Below are positions 57,001 to 60,000 of a stretch of 60,000 bases of DNA, piece by piece. The first letter of the stretch is position 1. The number at the start of each line of letters is the position of its first letter. The stretch spans positions 13,290,340-13,350,339 of the forward strand of contig NC_087081.1 of assembly GCF_026151205.1 (NCBI RefSeq), given 5' to 3'. Source of the DNA: Bolinopsis microptera. Its lineage: Eukaryota > Ctenophora > Tentaculata > Lobata > Bolinopsidae. The notes under the pieces were generated by a model. The model was not told where the DNA came from and made no database searches. It worked only from the letters and a program-made list of their open reading frames with translations. Position numbers and translations under genes: made by a program.

Positions 57001-59530
57001 ACTACTGAAACTTTTTTATCTTCTTAGAATAAACATTCCAAAATAATGAGATAATACGAATGGTTCAACGTTATTTAGATCTTAAACAATTTTACAGTCC
57101 ATGATATTGTTTCTGCGTCATTAGTGAACGTCGCATTATATAGTGAGGAAACAATAAAATGCCAATGTGCGAAAAGTATTTGATTTATTCCAACGACATT
57201 CTAATCATTGTCAAATGTGTCCATTAAACTTACCTGATGCCGAATTTCATCTCTGCAGGTTTACATTGGGAACGGGTACTGTAATAAAGTCGTGTACGTA
57301 GTAGGGCAGAGTATTTACGAGCTCATCTGTGAAGGAGCTTTGACAGGAACGAGTGTCAAAGTAATGAAGAATAGCGGTGTGCTGACTCTTTGTGAGGTTG
57401 AGGTTTTTGGAGTCCCAACGCCTCCAGGTGATGCACATTTTATGATAAACTTTAATATTTTTAACAAAGAAGTTTTCAGAGTATCATTATATGGACTATC
57501 ACGTGACTTAGTTGAACACGTTTTCTATATGGATCTGACAAACAAGCCAACCTCTTACTAGTAACTCTGACCCCACCCTAACCCTAACCCAATCCCAAAC
57601 TCAAGCATGAAAACAAAGTCAGGGTTAGGGGGATTCGAAGCCAGCGTCCAAAAATGCAATGATTTAAGCTAATTTCAAATAGCAAAGATCCTTTTAAAAA
57701 GTGCCAGTGTAGAGCGATTTAAATTTAGCATGTTCTTCGTGATAATGTACTATATTAAATAATAAGCTACCTAACTATCAGTTAACTAGCCTCCTGATAA
57801 AATGTGTTCCTCGTAAAAACTCGCACACACTAGATTGCTATAATAATCTTCCTGTTTAGTTGATGGAGGATACAGTGCCTTTGGAGAGTGGTCTGGGTGC
57901 TCTGCTGAATGTGACGGAGGAACACAAACCAGAACCAGACAATGTAACAACCCTGCTCCCGCTAATGGTGGTAACGAATGTGCAGGAGTAAACTCAGAAA
58001 CTCAAAATTGTAACACAGAATCTTGCCCAGGTGGTTATATAATATTATGTCATTAAAGGGTATCTACACGTTTTTAGGATAGACACTGGTTTATTTTAAT
58101 ATTTTTTTATTCAATACTTGGCTTGTTTAATTTTAAGGAGGAACAATCTTTTCTTTTTTTTAACAGTGCTATAATAATCTTCCTGTTTAGTTGATGGAGG
58201 ATACAGTGCCTTTGGGGAGTGGTCTGGGTGCTCTGCTGAATGTGACGGGGGAACACAAACCAGAACCAGACAATGTAACAACCCTGCTCCCGCTAATGGT
58301 GGTAACGAATGTGAAGGAGTAAACTCAGTAACTCAAAATTGTAACACAGAATCTTGCCCAGGTGGTTATATAATATTATGTCATTAAAGGGTATCTACAT
58401 GTTTTTAGGATAGACACTGGTTTATTTTATTATTTTTTAATTCAATACTTGGCTTGTTTAATTTTAAGGATGAATAATCTTTTCTTTTTTTAACAGTGCC
58501 ATAATAATCTTCCTGTTTAGTTAATGGAGGATACAGTGCCTTTGGGGAGTGGTCTGGGTGCTCTGCTGAATGTGATGGAGGAACACAAACCAGAACCAGA
58601 CAATGTAACAACCCTGCTCCCGCTAACGGTGGTAACGAATGTGAAGGAGTAAACTCAGTAACTCAAAATTGTAACACAGAATCTTGCCCAGGTGGTTATA
58701 TAATATTATGTCATTAAAGGGTATCTACATGTTTTTAGGATAGACACTGGTTTATTTTATTATTTTTTAATTCAATACTTGGCTTGTTTAATTTTAAGGA
58801 TGAATAATCTTTTCTTTTTTTAAGAGTGCTATAATAATCTTCCTGTTCAGTTGATGGAGGATACAGTGCCTTTGGGGACTGGTCTGGGTGCTCTGCTGAA
58901 TGTGATGGAGGAACACAAACCAGAACCAGACAATGTAACAACCCTGCTCCCGCTAATGGTGGTAACGAATGTGAAGGAGCAAACTCAGTAACTCAAAATT
59001 GTAACCCAGAATCTTGCTCTAGCTCAGGTGGTTACATATGTCATTAAAGGGTATCTACATGTTTTTAGGATATATACTGGAATATTATACTGGTTTATTT
59101 TAGTAAACATTTTAATTCAATACTTTGGTATCGACGTAGTGGATGGTTGAGCTGGTTTCAAGCTCGCGTTTTACTCGATCCCCCCTATAAGTATAACCAC
59201 ATAAGCCAAATTTGGTCAAATTAGGACCGGACAAACAACAGCAGGACAAATTGGGGCCGAAAACAACCACTGGTTAAACTTAAATACAACAAAACCACGA
59301 TCCATAACCGATCACAATTTTACTAAAAACCATTTCAGCGCCACAACAATGCTCCACTCCGGATATACCTCACCTCAGCTACCCTCCCCCAGACGCAGCC
59401 ACTTATCCTCAAGGAACTGAGCTGACCCTGCAGTGTGCGGCGGCCGGTCACGTGATCATGGGAACGCGCACGATCACGTGCCAGAACGACGGACAGTGGT
59501 CTAGTCAGCTTGCTACCTGCTCTACCACAG
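54063..59530 (+). CDS. Gene 3: secreted modular protein (new domain x3, F-type lectin, TSP1 x4, CCP)
   Basis: Exons: 54063-54132, 54512-54940, 55199-55690 (or from 55187), 55855-56286, 56605-56713, 56854-56995, 57259-57427, 57860-58030, 58191-58361, 58521-58691, 58851-59027, 59339-59530, continuing right. The first exon is a signal peptide ([18 protein letters not shown]). Every module is bounded by phase-1 introns; only the two introns inside the lectin domain are phase 2 and 0. This is the classic layout of exon-shuffled extracellular proteins. No transmembrane segment is seen so far. A carbohydrate-binding role in adhesion or immunity is inferred from the lectin, TSP1 and CCP domains. A possible next exon starts at about 59924 but stops after 22 codons unless spliced. 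Confidence 0.82.
54512..54940 (+). CDS. Gene 3 unrecognised domain, repeat 1
   Basis: 143 residues in one exon (phase 1-1). Key residues are [13 protein letters not shown] at the start, then [55 protein letters not shown] and [12 protein letters not shown] at the end. Repeats 2 and 3 align throughout. The two invariant Cys (after YxIG and before the final third), the CN pair and the VLDF strand suggest a small beta-sandwich. It recalls a galectin-like jelly roll in its V-x-CN pattern, but I cannot assign it to a known family. Confidence 0.78.
55199..55690 (+). CDS. Gene 3 unrecognised domain, repeat 2
   Basis: About 164 residues. It shares [62 protein letters not shown] and an extended C-terminal part ending EYYKTTPIS. 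It is the longest of the three, with an insertion containing YGQYGDTGS near the end. The donor (TCAG|GTTGGA) is weak but fits in phase. The acceptor could also be at 55186, adding ETVS. Confidence 0.72.
55855..56286 (+). CDS. Gene 3 unrecognised domain, repeat 3
   Basis: 144 residues: [87 protein letters not shown] and ASTYYRIKL. The conserved core is W, I/L-x-F, Y-x-I, C, W, V/M-x-CN, VLDF, S-x-x-x-C, W, F, D-x-x-S-x-YY. The frame is open upstream of the acceptor, but the conserved region begins at the splice site. Confidence 0.78.
56490..56562. repeat. 9-bp minisatellite (TTGTATAAG)
   Basis: About eight tandem copies of TTGTATAAG lie in the gene 3 intron before the lectin exons. A related ATAATG variant begins the array. 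Confidence 0.9.
56605..57427 (+). CDS. Gene 3 F-type lectin (fucolectin/F5-8C-like) domain, three exons
   Basis: The exons at 56605-56713, 56854-56995 and 57259-57427 together encode about 140 residues: [20 protein letters not shown], then [41 protein letters not shown], and [29 protein letters not shown], the R-x-D-C-C-x-x-R sugar-binding patch with vicinal cysteines and the terminal LCEVEVFG are hallmarks of F-type lectins. The His expected 27 positions before the first Arg of that patch appears to be Asn here, so fucose binding may be altered. Confidence 0.88.
57860..58030 (+). CDS. Gene 3 TSP1 repeat 1
   Basis: 57 residues, phase 1-1. It has six Cys and the pattern [19 protein letters not shown], the WSxCSxxC...G...R.R.C signature of thrombospondin type 1 repeats, which mediate matrix and glycan binding. 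The Trp and the alternating Arg that stack in the fold are present. It differs from the next repeat at only three residues (DGG spacing kept, Ala for Glu before GVNS, Glu for Val). Confidence 0.92.
58191..58361 (+). CDS. Gene 3 TSP1 repeat 2
   Basis: 57 residues with the same six-Cys TSP1 pattern. Exon and intron are part of a 330-bp tandem duplication. The flanking intron, including GGTGGTTATATAATATTATG and TATCTACATGTTTTTAGGAT, is nearly the same in all copies. Confidence 0.92.
58521..58691 (+). CDS. Gene 3 TSP1 repeat 3
   Basis: 57 residues. It begins [14 protein letters not shown] where the other copies have VDGG, and is otherwise the same as repeat 2. Confidence 0.92.
58851..59027 (+). 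CDS. Gene 3 TSP1 repeat 4
   Basis: 59 residues. It has FGDWSGC in place of FGEWSGC and a C-terminus of NPESCSSS instead of NTESCP, caused by a two-codon insertion. The copy at the edge of the array is the most diverged, as expected when unequal crossing-over homogenises the inner copies. Confidence 0.92.
59339..59530 (+). CDS. Gene 3 CCP/sushi module
   Basis: 64 residues, phase 1-1: [46 protein letters not shown] and LATC. Four Cys, the G-x-x-x-x-x-C, the ITC and the G-x-W are the sushi/complement control protein pattern. The gene continues past this exon. Confidence 0.9.
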
Positions 59531-60000
59531 GTTGGTTTATTAACCATTATCTGAGAAAATTAACCACTATCTGTTTCTGTTAACCACGGTTATCGGAGAT
59601 CTGCGTTTCAAGTGACCACGACGGGACCAAGACATTTGACTTTGTATTTCGATAATCAAAATAACGAGTCTAACACAGTTTAAGTAAAGATTTAGAGGCA
59701 CAATGAATGAGGGAACATTCCTTGTGTGATCTAATATAGTAATATCTACTGATTAGTTTTAGACAGTTTAACTTAATCCTACTTCCAGTTTGATATATTT
59801 ACAACTAATTTTTTAAATGTCATGTGACCTGTCACGCACCCCCACGAATAGAATAATTACAGGTGAATTGTGCGTATCCTAAAATCACCATGGTATCTTT
59901 TAACTTTTTAATGAGTTTCCAGACGTTGTTGCTGGTAGGGGAAAGAAATCGAGTGTTCCTGATTCTCTGCTTTGTTGGTTTAAAGACTAGCAGTTTAACG

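Noticed and set aside
59924-60000. Final exon of gene 3
   Set aside because: An acceptor-like TTTCCAG is followed by 22 open codons and a stop, but no domain is recognisable and an internal donor is possible. Too uncertain to annotate.

Overview
The window is AT-rich nuclear DNA from an animal. Evidence for this is spliced genes with GT-AG introns of all three phases, metazoan extracellular modules (F-type lectin, TSP1, CCP/sushi), an UNC-93 transporter, and many LINEs and cut-and-paste DNA transposons. A marine non-bilaterian or other invertebrate is plausible. The species cannot be fixed from the sequence.

Layout. (1) 671-36890 (+): at least 12 exons of an acidic/basic, coiled-coil protein with one IQ motif. 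Its first visible exon (671-852) joins in phase to the next at 31227, so about 30 kb of mobile DNA and nested genes appear to sit in one intron. (2) Inside that intron are two near-identical intronless UNC-93-like transporter genes in inverted orientation (1825-3222 minus, 17609-18988 plus). Between them is a stack of nested transposons: a fold-back element holds a hAT (6141-12776, 8-bp target duplication), which holds a piggyBac-like element (6862-12457, TTAA duplication), which holds a second hAT (7246-9765, 8-bp duplication). Also in the intron are truncated LINEs, a decayed B4GALNT-type glycosyltransferase (19437-20998 minus), an RTE-like LINE (21249-27245 minus) split by an ORF1-only retroelement cluster (23345-26432), and several MITE-like elements. 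(3) 37951-51914 (-): 21 in-phase exons of a second coiled-coil protein, convergent with gene 1. (4) 54063-59530 and beyond (+): a secreted modular protein with a signal peptide, three copies of an unrecognised ~140-residue domain, an F-type lectin domain, four TSP1 repeats and a CCP module. Nearly all its exons are phase 1-1.

The exon models of the three spliced genes were built by hand from splice sites and checked only by phase arithmetic. Transposon boundaries with exact target duplications are direct observations. The most interesting items are the nested element stack with its built-in empty-site control, the ten-fold GGGTCG-N4-CGACCC palindrome array in the piggyBac-like arms, the new repeated domain in the lectin gene, the ORF1-only retroelement, and a perfect 71-bp palindrome in gene 2.
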